64,000 bases of DNA from positions 1-64,000 of the forward strand of contig NZ_WOFB01000005.1 in the NCBI RefSeq assembly GCF_009733865.1, written 5' to 3'. The position numbers and the translations under genes were made by a program. The stretch comes from Oceanobacillus salinisoli. Lineage in GTDB: Bacteria; Bacillota; Bacilli; Bacillales; Amphibacillaceae. Shown here piece by piece: positions 44,098 to 53,830 of this stretch (positions within the stretch are counted from its first letter, which is position 1; every line of letters begins with the position of its first letter). The notes below the pieces were generated by a model that was given only the letters and a program-made list of their open reading frames with translations, had not been told where the DNA came from and searched no databases.

Positions 44098-44676
44098 ATG
44101 GTTAAAAGAAACACGAAGAACAAGACCACAATAAAGGAATCAGGGTGGACAACGGAAGATTATTTTAGACTTCCTGAAGATTGAAACCAATATGAAGTGA
44201 TTACTGGAAAATTCGAATTAAAGCCATCCCCAACAACAACACACCAGCGCGTTAGTTACCAGTTGGAACTTGTACTAGCTGATTCATGCGAGAACGACTA
44301 CATTATTTTAGGAGCACCTGTAGACGTTATTCTTTCTGAAACAGAAACAAGACAACCAGATATCCTTATGATTCACCGCAGTAGGGAACACATTATCGAG
44401 GAACATGCGGTTACAGGTCCACCCGATTTAGTTATTGAAATTCTCTCCCCTAACAGCGCAAGACGTGATCGCATCATAAATAAAGAAAGCTATGCTCACT
44501 TTAGAATACCAGTATATTGGATTGTGGATTATCACAATAAGACCATCGAACAATATATCCTTCCCTCCAATGGACAAGCCTATGATTTAGTGAATGTTTT
44601 TGAATCCGAAGAGACTGTCACATCTGATCATTTACCCTGCGTATCTTTTGTTGTTAAAAATGGAATGGAAATTTAA
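44098..44676 (+). pseudogene. Uma2-family endonuclease gene with an in-frame stop
   Basis: From the ATG at 44098 (GAAGG upstream) the frame reads GWTTEDYFRLPED, then TGA at 44182, then continues in the same frame as NQYEVITGKFELKPSP. Uma2-family proteins have G at this point (LPEDGxRYE), so a GGA to TGA change explains it. The remainder is complete: QPDILMI, TGPPDLVIEILSP and YWIVDYHNK carry the PD-(D/E)xK-like core, and length (192 codons) is normal. Translation could restart at GTG 44197 without a ribosome site, giving a 159-residue protein lacking the first strand and helix. Uma2 proteins are putative restriction-like endonucleases. Readthrough or a sequencing error are alternatives. Confidence 0.8.
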
Positions 44677-44737
44677 CCGATATCTTCTTAGGGCAGCCGT
44701 TCTACAAAATGGAAGCTCAGTTCAATTAATACATTTT

Positions 44738-44766
44738 TCGACAAAATCCGGGAAGTGACAGGTACC
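44738..44766. repeat. Inverted copy of the 41994-42022 motif
   Basis: TCGACAAAATCCGGGAAGTG followed by ACAGGTACC, reverse complement of 41994-42022 with two changes in 29 bases. The two copies face each other across the RNase J and Uma2 genes. Confidence 0.65.
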
Positions 44767-44953
44767 TTTGACCGTTCTTCTTCCAATTATGAGTGCTTTG
44801 ATACAAGTTTTTACAAAAAATTAATATAAGAAGGTACCACCATCCTATATAATGAAACAAGGAAATATGGTGTTGAAGCGCGTAGATTGTTGTAGGTGTT
44901 ATGCAGGATGTACTGGAGAATACTATTTAATGTAAAACAAGGAGGATAAGAAA

Positions 44954-45094
44954 ATGACAACCTCTGAACTATTTAAAAAATTTATCGATAAAAACCCTAT
45001 GCTAGGTGTTCTTATTACAATTGAAATTTGGTTAGGGGCCTATTATTTAGGTACTGTTACTGGAGAGTTTATTGCTAATATTACTGACCCATAA
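44954..45094 (+). CDS. Small membrane protein of 46 residues
   Basis: A short open frame from ATG 44954 with an excellent ribosome site (AAGGAGGATAAG, seven bases upstream). It starts MTTSELFKKFIDKNP, has one hydrophobic stretch (MLGVLITIEIWLGAYYLG) and ends TGEFIANITDP. The layout (charged N-terminus, single membrane helix, short outer tail) suggests a small single-pass membrane protein. No family was recognised. A promoter or terminator was not fixed. It lies between the Uma2 relic and a convergent metallophosphoesterase gene. The ribosome site is the main argument that it is real. Confidence 0.55.
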   Translation: MTTSELFKKFIDKNPMLGVLITIEIWLGAYYLGTVTGEFIANITDP

Positions 45095-45360
45095 ACTGCA
45101 AAACCCGCCCCATCAAATCGGGAGGAACGGACTTTATTTAGTGTTTAAAAAAGGGATCGGATGTTTTAAATTTCTGTACTCTATTAAGAATTTCATTAAT
45201 TTCTTCAATAAGTATTTTATAATAGTAATTTTCAAAGAAATTACATAGAAGTCTTCTCTTCTAAAAATAAGGGCTGTTTTTTGTCTATCATGCTCTATCC
45301 ATCTGACTACTTTAAGCTGCCTATCATGAAGCCACACTTCCAATATTAAAATATTGAACA

Positions 45361-45397
45361 GAAAAAGCATAGGGAAAGTCCTGAGTTATCCCTATGC
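45361..45397 (-). terminator. Intrinsic terminator after the metallophosphoesterase gene
   Basis: GCATAGGGA and TCCCTATGC arms followed by TTTTTC on the minus strand, about 50 bases after the stop at 45449. The minus-strand frame at 45134-45370 beyond it was not accepted as a gene. Confidence 0.8.
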
Positions 45398-45448
45398 CTT
45401 ATTTTCTTTTTCTTCAAACCTTCCAACCTCAGTTTGAAATAGACTCCA

Positions 45449-47410
45449 TTATTTTTGTATTACATTTCCCATCTCATCAAAATAAATCGTTTGAACATCA
45501 TCATAAACACGACGTTCTGTACGAACTAAGTCATAGTTATCATCCAGAATTGGGAAGATATATACGGGTGTTAATGTTAATTCCGCTCCATTTAGTGTAT
45601 TGACAAAGTCCATTTGCAAATGTCCATAATGTAAACCACCATCAATTAGGTGTTTTACTCCATTTTCATTCGTTTCCCAAAGTTCTGGCTGATCTTTGGT
45701 TGCACTCCATTGCGAGTAAGTATTATAATTTTGCGGTACATAATTACCATTTTCATCTTTTATCATTTTTTCACCACGTAAACCATCTGCCGCTACACCA
45801 ACATCATAAGAATGGAAACCATTGCCATCCCCATCCAAATCTACCCAGCTGCGTTCAAACATTTCATCATGTCCAGAAATAACAGCAGCAACACCATATT
45901 TTTCGAATAAAGGCGAATATACGCGCATTGCAACACCAGATTGGTTATCTGCGTTTTCATGATTTGGTGGTGCACCGTGAACACCACTTGAATATGCCGC
46001 ATGATGGAATTGCACGAGAATGATTTGGCCTTTTTCACGTGCATCCTGTAATTGTTCTTCTACCCACTTATATTGATCCGTACCTGTATTAAAGTTTGGT
46101 AAATCAGAATCATCGGTTGTTGCCCCTTCGAAAACCTCTGTATAAGCACGATTATAGTCTTCAGCTGTAAACTCACCTTGTGTATCTGTCGTTATGTAAG
46201 GATCACCATCCACACCTTGTTCTGCCCATACCGACTCGTTTAATACAGAATCATCACCACTATAAACTTCTCCAGTAAATGTCTCTGTTTTAGTAGATTC
46301 ATCAGGAATTCCATTGGTTGAATCCAATGTTAATAATGTAACCGGACCGATATCTGTTCTATAATATGAATCCTTATACTGAGGATTCTCCGGATCTCCA
46401 GGAGTATCAAAATATTCATGATATCTATTACGGGAAATTACAGTTGGTGTACGATCTTCAGCACTCCCATACCCACCATTAATAGATGCATAAGTTTCCC
46501 AGTTTCCTACTGCAGGTAATAATGCCGTTTGCGATGCTATGTCTGAAAATTCACCTGCAAAGTGTCGCCAAAACTCATCCCAGGCAGGTTGGTATCCTGA
46601 ACCTTGTGCTAAGTCTCCCGCAATAATTAAAGCATCCGGATTAGCTGCTTCAATATGAGCAAGATTTTCATTTAAAGCCGTTTGCTGATCGAGTGGATAA
46701 CGTACTAAAAACATATCATTACGAGTTTGATTTCCATATTTTTCATCAAAAGCAGATCCCTCACCTGGACGTTCCTCTGAACCTGGAGCATAAGAATTTA
46801 CTGTGTGTAATTCCCACTCGCGATGTTCCAGCGCGCCACGTGGTTCTGTTTCCGTATCAGAAAAAGCAATTAATGTGAGCTCGTCCCAATTTTCAGGCTC
46901 CGGATAAGTTACAAAAGATGAGGTATGTGTTTTCTTCCCTTGCTTTACTGTATATTGATATTTTGTATTGGGTTTTAACCCGTCAATAGTTACAGAATGT
47001 TTGTAGTTAGCGTTTGATTCCAGCCATGAGCCCTGTGGAATAGTTTCTATTACTCCATTACCACTGTCATATGATAGTTCTTGTTCTAGTTCTTGTTCTG
47101 TATACTCCATTAATTCCATGTACTGTGGTATCGAAGTTTCTTTTTGCGCCCGCACTCCAGGGCCTGCTACGGTGACTCTACCAGGTTCATTTAACTCAGA
47201 TATCCAGTTAATAGTTACAGAGGTGCTAGTTGGAGATTGTAAGTATGGTAATACACGGAAGCCTGTTTCTGGTTCACGTAATGTTGATTGTTGACTAACT
47301 TGTTCTACGTCTTGTTTAGAAGCTGCACCTGTTGTTACCAATGAACTAGTGATTATGAAAGAAGCAAATGTTGTCATTGCTAGCGTGCATAAAATTAATT
47401 TTTTCTTCAC
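45449..47410 (-). CDS. Secreted purple-acid-phosphatase-like metallophosphoesterase
   Basis: A 653-residue exported protein. Residues 1-~30 are a signal peptide (LILCTLAMTTFASFIITSSL). Residues ~50-180 form a fibronectin-III-like domain as in purple acid phosphatases (VLPYLQSPTSTSVTINW, LKPNTKYQYTV). The calcineurin-like catalytic domain follows with IAFSDTE, IIAGDLAQ, AVGNWE, QFHHAAYSSG and ISGHDEMFE, giving the expected metal ligands. The protein is very acidic, as expected for an exported protein of a salt-adapted organism. It likely hydrolyses phosphate esters outside the cell. Start is GTG at 47410 after GGAGGATAAA. Monocistronic. Confidence 0.88.
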   Translation of the reverse strand: MKKKLILCTLAMTTFASFIITSSLVTTGAASKQDVEQVSQQSTLREPETGFRVLPYLQSPTSTSVTINWISELNEPGRVTVAGPGVRAQKETSIPQYMELMEYTEQELEQELSYDSGNGVIETIPQGSWLESNANYKHSVTIDGLKPNTKYQYTVKQGKKTHTSSFVTYPEPENWDELTLIAFSDTETEPRGALEHREWELHTVNSYAPGSEERPGEGSAFDEKYGNQTRNDMFLVRYPLDQQTALNENLAHIEAANPDALIIAGDLAQGSGYQPAWDEFWRHFAGEFSDIASQTALLPAVGNWETYASINGGYGSAEDRTPTVISRNRYHEYFDTPGDPENPQYKDSYYRTDIGPVTLLTLDSTNGIPDESTKTETFTGEVYSGDDSVLNESVWAEQGVDGDPYITTDTQGEFTAEDYNRAYTEVFEGATTDDSDLPNFNTGTDQYKWVEEQLQDAREKGQIILVQFHHAAYSSGVHGAPPNHENADNQSGVAMRVYSPLFEKYGVAAVISGHDEMFERSWVDLDGDGNGFHSYDVGVAADGLRGEKMIKDENGNYVPQNYNTYSQWSATKDQPELWETNENGVKHLIDGGLHYGHLQMDFVNTLNGAELTLTPVYIFPILDDNYDLVRTERRVYDDVQTIYFDEMGNVIQK

Positions 47411-48116
47411 TTTTTATCCTCCTTCTAAACTATTCATTACAAATTATACAAGAGGAATGTTTATATAGTTTAAATTTTGTGTAAAAAGGAGAATACCAAC
47501 TTAATTTTTAATACTGGTGTATTCCAATTTTTACTTAATTTAAATTACAGAGATAATGAGCGGGGTGAATTTATATGCAATATTAAAAAAAAGAATGTTA
47601 GTGGAGAGTAATCATTTGTTATGAAACCTTGGACAGAAAGTACCTTTATAATCAAGCTATCAAGGATAAAAAAACAGCAAACCCTATAAATAGATAAAAT
47701 GGAAGGTTTGCCATTTTTATATTGGAATTCATCATGTAATATTCGTAAGGAAGCGAGGTTTTCTACACTTCACCCTTTCCAGTTTCATTTTTTCTCATGT
47801 ACTTAACGTAAAGAAATTATATTGCACACTGAATTCTTGAAAAAAGAATGTTCCTGCAAAAGCCGGCAGAACCTAGGGCAATTTATATATCACAATTGAT
47901 ACTGATAAAATATCCTGGTGTGTTCATTTTTGAATCAATTCTTTGTAATGCTCATTTTTCTTAGTTGCAAGGTCTTCTATTTTTGACTGGCAAATCCTTG
48001 AGTGGAGGATTCAATGTTAAGATTTTCTTAAAATAATTTATTTATCTAACGCATTTTAATTGTTCCTTAAACTCTCATTCAATGATACACCTAGTATTCC
48101 GCTAACCGCTTCCAAC
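47411..48116. other. Intergenic region with one bidirectional hairpin
   Basis: About 700 bases. At 47668-47717 the arms GCAAACC and GGTTTGC, with A- and T-runs on both sides, form a likely bidirectional terminator. The rest is AT-rich and holds no recognised gene; short frames lack ribosome sites. Confidence 0.45.
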
Positions 48117-49799
48117 TTATACTCCCTTATATACTCTTGCTTCGTACGGTCTTAAGGTAAACACTTGATAATTGTCATTTGCATCAGGATAGTTACCAAT
48201 TAATTTTTCTTTTCCTTCAAATGCAATACCTTCTGGAAGCCTAAATTCAACGTTTTCTTCGCTGAAGTTTGTTACGACGAGTAGTTTTTGCCCTTCAAAT
48301 GTACGAGTATATGCATAAATCTTATCATGTTTCGGTAAAATTAATTTATAATCCCCATGCACGATAAGCTCATGTTTTTTGCGTAGTTCAATCAACTGAC
48401 GATAGTAATGATAAATTGATTCATCATCGGAAACTGCTTGTTCTGCGTTAATTTCCTTGTAGTTTGGATTTATCTTAATCCATGGCTTTCCAGTTGTAAA
48501 ACCCGCATTAACTGAAGCATCCCATTGGAAAGGTGTTCTGGCGTTGTCACGGCCTTTCACATAGATGGATTCCATGACCTTCGATAGATCTTGATTACCT
48601 TCTACTACTTTTTCTTGGTACATATTTAAAATTTCAATATCCCTGTAGTCATCAATTGAGTCAAATTTTACATTCGTCATGCCAATTTCTTCTCCTTGAT
48701 AAATATAAGGTGTCCCTTGCAGCATATGCAGGAAAGTACCAAGCATTTTTGCTGACACCACACGATATTCTTTTTCATTACCGAAACGAGATACGATTCG
48801 CGGTTGATCATGGTTATTCAAATACAAACTATTCCAGCCAATACCATTTAAGCCTGTCTGCCATCTGGAGATATTTGTTTTCAAATCTCTTAAATCTAGT
48901 GGTTTTAAATCCCATTTACCATTTGGTCCAGAATCTAAATCCATATGTTCAAACTGGAAGACCATCTGTAACTCTTTACGTTCTGGATCTGTATATTTTT
49001 TCGCCTCTTCTACATCAACACCAGGCATTTCTCCAACTGTCATAATGTCATACTTTGAAAGAGCTTCTTCGTTCATTTCGTATAAAAATTCATGGACGCG
49101 AGGTCCGTTAATGTAGTATTTTCCACCACCAACATATTTCCTGCCTTCCGGATTAGGTGCATCCGGCAGTCCGGATACTTTCGAAATGAAGTTGATTACG
49201 TCCATGCGGAAGCCATCAATCCCTTTATCCAACCACCACTTTATCATGTTATAAACTTCCTGACGAAGCTTCGGATTTTCCCAATTTAAGTCTGGTTGCT
49301 TCTTACTGAAAAGATGTAAGTAGTACTCTTCTGTCCTTTTGTCATACTGCCATGCGGAACCACTAAAGGTTGATTCCCAGTTATTTGGCTCTTTCCCATC
49401 TTTCCCAGGGCGCCATATGTAATAATCACGATAAGGATTGTCTTTTGATTTTCTGGATTCTTGAAACCATTTATGTTCATCCGAAGAATGGTTAACCACA
49501 AGGTCCATGATCAGTTTCATGTCACGTATATGTATTTCATCTAATAACTCTTCCCAGTCTTCCATTGTTCCGAATTCATCCATAATGGCTTGATAATCCG
49601 AGATGTCATATCCATTATCGTCATTTGGGGATTTATAAACAGGAGATAACCAAATGACATCGACCCCGAGATTTCTTAAGTAATCCAATTTTTCTGTGAT
49701 TCCTTTGATATCACCTATTCCATCCCCATTGCTGTCATTAAAGCTCCTTGGATAAATTTGATATACAACACTTTCTTTCCACCACGCTTTATGTGCCAT
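48117..49799 (-). CDS. malL: Oligo-1,6-glucosidase (GH13 subfamily 31)
   Basis: A 560-residue GH13 enzyme, full length. Conserved regions: region I DLVVNHSSDEH, region II GFRMDVINF with nucleophile Asp200, region III TVGEMPG with the acid/base Glu257, and region IV LNNHDQPR. The residue after the nucleophile is Val, which in this subfamily goes with hydrolysis of alpha-1,6 bonds (isomaltose, panose, limit dextrins) rather than the Thr of maltose-type enzymes. Cytosolic. It has its own ribosome site (GGAGGAATTT) and lies ~600 bases after malR in the same direction, so it may have its own promoter. Works on products of the island's other enzymes. Confidence 0.93.
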   Translation of the reverse strand: MAHKAWWKESVVYQIYPRSFNDSNGDGIGDIKGITEKLDYLRNLGVDVIWLSPVYKSPNDDNGYDISDYQAIMDEFGTMEDWEELLDEIHIRDMKLIMDLVVNHSSDEHKWFQESRKSKDNPYRDYYIWRPGKDGKEPNNWESTFSGSAWQYDKRTEEYYLHLFSKKQPDLNWENPKLRQEVYNMIKWWLDKGIDGFRMDVINFISKVSGLPDAPNPEGRKYVGGGKYYINGPRVHEFLYEMNEEALSKYDIMTVGEMPGVDVEEAKKYTDPERKELQMVFQFEHMDLDSGPNGKWDLKPLDLRDLKTNISRWQTGLNGIGWNSLYLNNHDQPRIVSRFGNEKEYRVVSAKMLGTFLHMLQGTPYIYQGEEIGMTNVKFDSIDDYRDIEILNMYQEKVVEGNQDLSKVMESIYVKGRDNARTPFQWDASVNAGFTTGKPWIKINPNYKEINAEQAVSDDESIYHYYRQLIELRKKHELIVHGDYKLILPKHDKIYAYTRTFEGQKLLVVTNFSEENVEFRLPEGIAFEGKEKLIGNYPDANDNYQVFTLRPYEARVYKGV

Positions 49800-50405
49800 G
49801 TAAATTCCTCCATCTGTTTTAATCAGGATAATTTCTAGTAGATTGTTATATTTAACTCCTAGACTCTAACCCACAAATCAATCACACTTCAATTTATGTG
49901 CTGGTCCCGCCGGTTTGGAGGGAAGACCCCGCATTTAGGCCGTGGTACCGCTTCTTATACAAAGTTCCGCAAGCTAGAGAATGTAAATGATAGCCATCGG
50001 CTACATGGCCATTAGGTTGATAGATTAATTTCTTATATTGTAAAATGGCTATTAAATACTATTATTTCTTTCTTTTAAAAATCTCAATAACACCCGGTAC
50101 ACCTCTTTAAAACATCAAATCCCCAAGTACTACTGAATATTGATTACTTTCGCAAATTGTATAACTGACAGTAAATACTTCTATGTATTGTAATCATCAC
50201 AAAATATACGTCTCCAAATTTTTTTCCAAATTTTTTTCCAATATATGAAATCTACCACAGCGCTGAACACTGTGCACTGTGGTAGGGGCAATTTTTTTGT
50301 ATTTTCTTATCTTAAAAAAAGGGGGGCAGAGACCAATAAAAATAGAAATGTTGCTACAGGGATTTAATAATCTACAAACTGAAACTTTGGTTAGCTCCTA
50401 GAGTT
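49800..50405. other. Intergenic region between malR and malL
   Basis: About 600 bases. A hairpin at 50253-50287 (CTACCACAG and CTGTGGTAG) lies near two TTTTTTTCC runs and may end the malR transcript. A GC-richer patch at about 49905-49965 (GTCCCGCCGGTTTGGAGGG) looks like a decayed element and was not identified. No gene was seen. Confidence 0.45.
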
Positions 50406-51425
50406 CTATTTTAGTTCCATAACGGAATCCCGGTATACAATGTTATACGGGATAATGATCCGTTTAACAGGTTCATCTTTATTTTGTGTTTTCTCTATTA
50501 AGATTTTGGCTGATTGTGCACCTAATTCATAGATTTGAACATCAACTGTTGTTAAAGCTGGACGTGTAATTTCAGATAAATACACATTATTAAAGCTGAC
50601 GAGTGAAATGTCACCTGGCACCTTAATTCCAGCTTCCTCTAAACGCCCTAAAATACCTAGACTAATTAAGTCGTCACTCACAACTAATGCAGTAGGACGC
50701 ATTTCAAGTGAGAGCAAATACTCCACTGCTTCTCGTCCACCAGATTTAAGGAATTCGGTATGAATTTTATATTCATCACAAACTTCTAAGCCAGCTTCTT
50801 CTAAAGCTGTAACATAACCAGCTTCACGATCCATCGTAACGAATAATTCACGTGATCCACCGATAAATGCAATTTTTTCATGTCCTTTATCAATTAGATG
50901 TCTAGTAATCTCTTTACCGGCTTTGAAGTTATCATTATCAACATGAGTTATTTCAGTTTCATGATCATGTGGTTTACCAACGATAACAAAAGGAAAGTCG
51001 TTTTTCCGTAAGAAATTAGTTACTCGGTCATTGATACGGGAATAAAGTAAGATCACCCCATCCACATAACTACCAAATACCATGCGCTTAACTTCCGAGA
51101 AAATTTCTTCCTCTGTTTCACCTGTTGAAAGTGACATCGAATACTGCATATGATGAATAACAGAGCCAATCCCCCGCAAAATCTCCGGGAAGAATGGATT
51201 TTGTAAAGCAGTATTTGCCGAAGATGGCATAATAACTCCGATTGCTTTAGTAGATTTCGCTACTAGATTTCGAGCGCTAATGTTCGGATGGTAGCCTAAT
51301 TGTTTCATTGCTTTTCGCACTTTTTTCTTCGTTTCTTCAGTAATTCTCGGATTATCTGCGATTACACGCGATACTGTAGAGGGCGAAACCCCACTAGCCT
51401 TTGCTACATCTTTAATGTTTACCAT
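50406..51425 (-). CDS. malR: LacI/GalR-family repressor, MalR-like
   Basis: A 339-residue repressor. The helix-turn-helix (NIKDVAKASGVSPSTVSRVI) and hinge (LVAKSTKAIGVIMP) are canonical, followed by the periplasmic-binding-protein-like sensor domain (FPFVIVGKP, HVDNDNFKAG, GHEKIAFIGG, RPTALVVSDDL). Start at 51425 follows GGGTGGGAG; a GTG three codons upstream overlaps that site. It is the last gene of the importer/GH31 operon, 27 bases after the glucosidase. By context it should repress the maltodextrin/cyclodextrin genes and release them when maltose-type sugars bind. Likely operators lie between the divergent mdxE and cgt genes. Confidence 0.92.
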   Translation of the reverse strand: MVNIKDVAKASGVSPSTVSRVIADNPRITEETKKKVRKAMKQLGYHPNISARNLVAKSTKAIGVIMPSSANTALQNPFFPEILRGIGSVIHHMQYSMSLSTGETEEEIFSEVKRMVFGSYVDGVILLYSRINDRVTNFLRKNDFPFVIVGKPHDHETEITHVDNDNFKAGKEITRHLIDKGHEKIAFIGGSRELFVTMDREAGYVTALEEAGLEVCDEYKIHTEFLKSGGREAVEYLLSLEMRPTALVVSDDLISLGILGRLEEAGIKVPGDISLVSFNNVYLSEITRPALTTVDVQIYELGAQSAKILIEKTQNKDEPVKRIIIPYNIVYRDSVMELK

Positions 51426-51451
51426 AACTCCCACCCCCTACAATTTTATTT

Positions 51452-53791
51452 TTATAATTGAATGGTTTTATTCTTTTCACCATTGATTATAATATCTTGA
51501 CCTTCACTTTGGCCTACAACATTAATATTTATTTCTTGATATGCTGGTTTAAAATCACCTTTTTGCTCTAGAACATTAATTTTAACAGAATTTTCATTTG
51601 ATACAACTTCAACATCTAATTCTATGAAAGCTCCACCTTCATAAGCAAAAGTTTCCCCATCATCATCGTAGTATGTAAAGCAATAATTTTCGCCTTGACT
51701 ACTTGCGTAAACGTTCATGCTTACGTGTTTTGGAGTTTTATCCTTATTGGAGTTCCATTCACCTTGCATAATGACTGTTCCATTTTTAACAAAGATCGGT
51801 AATTCATCTATTTCCGCATGAATCAAATGCGTTTTTTCCCCTTCATATACTTCACCAGTTGAAAACTCAACCCATTCACCTTTTGGTAAATATACCGCAC
51901 GATCGGTAACAGACGGTTGTAAAATTGGTGCGAAAATAACATTATCCCCAAGCATGAACTGATCATTTAGGTTATATGTTTTTGCATCCATTGGGAATTC
52001 CATTAGCAATGGACGCATGACTGGAAGCCCCGTTTTGCTTGCCTCATAGAATAAGGAGTACAGTTGTGGCATCCACTCGTAACGCATTTGGATATAATTC
52101 TTCATGATATCCTCGTGTTTGTCACCAAACTGCCACGGCTCCTGGTAACGGAATCCAATTGCAGAGTGATTACGGAAAAAAGGTGTAAATGCTCCCACTT
52201 GTGTCCAACGAGTTAATAACTCTGCATTCGTATCATGAGCAAAACCACCTACATCTGGACCGGTAAAGGCTACACCTGATAAACCTAGGTTCATTACCAT
52301 TGGCAGTGACATTTGCAGATGCTCCCAGAAACTACGGTTATCCCCTGTCCATACAGATGCATAACGCTGAACACCAGCATAACCAGCACGCGTTAGTAAG
52401 AATGGGCGTTTACCATTAAGCTTTTCCTTCATACCTTCGTATGTTGCTTGACCCATTAATAAACCATACACATTGTGCAATTCGCGATGGGTTGTTGGCT
52501 CTCCATCATTACGATGCATAACATTAACATCCATTGTTTTCGTCTCGTTAAAAACAGCGGGTTCATTCATGTCATTCCAAATACCTTCGATGCCAAGGTT
52601 TGTATAGAACTCATGCTTTTCTCCCCACCACTTACGAACCTTCTCATCTGTGAAATCCGGAAATGCACTAATTCCAGGCCAAACTTCACCAAAATAGATT
52701 TCTCCTTCAATATACTTACAGAACTGTTCCTGTCTAACACCCTCTTGATAAATATGATACTCCGAGTCCTTTTTTACCCCTGGATCAACAATCGGTACCA
52801 CACGAATTCCCATTTCTTTTAAATCAGCGATCAGCTTCTCAGGATTGGGGAAACGTTCTTTATCAAACGTAAATACACGGTAGCCATTCATATAGTGGAT
52901 ATCCAAGTGAATCACATCTACTGGAATATCTTTTTCCACAAAGTTCTTAGCTAACTCACGTACTTCTTCTTCTGTTTCATAGCTATAACGTGATTGATGG
53001 TAACCTAAAGACCATTTTGGTGGAAGTGGAATTCTTCCAGTAATATGTGTATATTGTTCTAACACCGCTTTTGGTTCTGGTCCTGCAAATATATAATAAT
53101 CTAATTGGCCACCTTCAGCAGAGAACGTGTAATAGTTGGATGTTGTTTTCATATCAAACTTGGAACGGAAAGTATTATCAAAAAATACACCATGTGCCTT
53201 ACCATCACGCAACGTCATGAAATATGGTATCGATTCATATAAAGGATCTGTTTCAGGATTATGTGGCGCATAAACGTCTGAATTCCACATCTCATACGAT
53301 TCACCACGTTTATCTAAATGGCCAGCTTTTTCTCCAAACCCATAAAAATGATCGTCTTCATGCATGGTTTTAAAAGAAATAACCTCCCCGTTTTCACGGT
53401 AAGCCATTCCACGTTTTCCTTCTGTAACAATCTCATGCCCATCTTTATCATAAACAGATAAACGAAAAGGATTTTTAGTGATATGAAGTTCGATTTTTTC
53501 AGTTGAAAATGTTAGTTTTTCATTACCATTTGTTTCTTCTATACTTACCAATTCTGGATCTACAATGACAGCTTTAGAGCCAGTTAGCTTTGGTTCATGA
53601 TGTTGGTTCATAACTATTCGTACAATAAGGTCTGTAAAAAATTGTATTGCTACATTTCCATTTTCACAATTGAAAAAGTACGTGTTTTCTTTTGCTTCAT
53701 AGTTTAATAACCTACCGATATCTCGGTATACCACTGCCCCAGATTGTTGTTCTTTTCCGGGGTGGATTGCAAAGCTAGTATCTTCAAGCAT
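51452..53791 (-). CDS. Alpha-glucosidase (GH31)
   Basis: A 779-residue family 31 glycosidase. The catalytic nucleophile is Asp407 in GIWNDMNEP and the acid/base Asp484 in WTGDNRSFWEHL. N-terminal beta-sandwich (~1-260), TIM barrel (~260-600) and C-terminal beta domains are all present. No signal peptide, so it acts on imported malto-oligosaccharides, removing glucose from non-reducing ends; transglucosylation or alpha-xylosidase activity is less likely given the operon. The start at 53791 follows AGGAGGCAAATC. It is the fourth gene of the mdx operon, between the permease and malR. It may replace the maltose phosphorylase found in the B. subtilis cluster, which is absent here. Confidence 0.93.
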   Translation of the reverse strand: MLEDTSFAIHPGKEQQSGAVVYRDIGRLLNYEAKENTYFFNCENGNVAIQFFTDLIVRIVMNQHHEPKLTGSKAVIVDPELVSIEETNGNEKLTFSTEKIELHITKNPFRLSVYDKDGHEIVTEGKRGMAYRENGEVISFKTMHEDDHFYGFGEKAGHLDKRGESYEMWNSDVYAPHNPETDPLYESIPYFMTLRDGKAHGVFFDNTFRSKFDMKTTSNYYTFSAEGGQLDYYIFAGPEPKAVLEQYTHITGRIPLPPKWSLGYHQSRYSYETEEEVRELAKNFVEKDIPVDVIHLDIHYMNGYRVFTFDKERFPNPEKLIADLKEMGIRVVPIVDPGVKKDSEYHIYQEGVRQEQFCKYIEGEIYFGEVWPGISAFPDFTDEKVRKWWGEKHEFYTNLGIEGIWNDMNEPAVFNETKTMDVNVMHRNDGEPTTHRELHNVYGLLMGQATYEGMKEKLNGKRPFLLTRAGYAGVQRYASVWTGDNRSFWEHLQMSLPMVMNLGLSGVAFTGPDVGGFAHDTNAELLTRWTQVGAFTPFFRNHSAIGFRYQEPWQFGDKHEDIMKNYIQMRYEWMPQLYSLFYEASKTGLPVMRPLLMEFPMDAKTYNLNDQFMLGDNVIFAPILQPSVTDRAVYLPKGEWVEFSTGEVYEGEKTHLIHAEIDELPIFVKNGTVIMQGEWNSNKDKTPKHVSMNVYASSQGENYCFTYYDDDGETFAYEGGAFIELDVEVVSNENSVKINVLEQKGDFKPAYQEININVVGQSEGQDIIINGEKNKTIQL

Positions 53792-53830
53792 TGATTTGCC
53801 TCCTGTCAAAAAAAGTGCATTTAAGTTTTC

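Noticed and set aside
45134-45370. A 78-codon minus-strand frame after the metallophosphoesterase gene.
   Set aside because: It begins within the terminator hairpin of the upstream gene and shows no ribosome site or family match.
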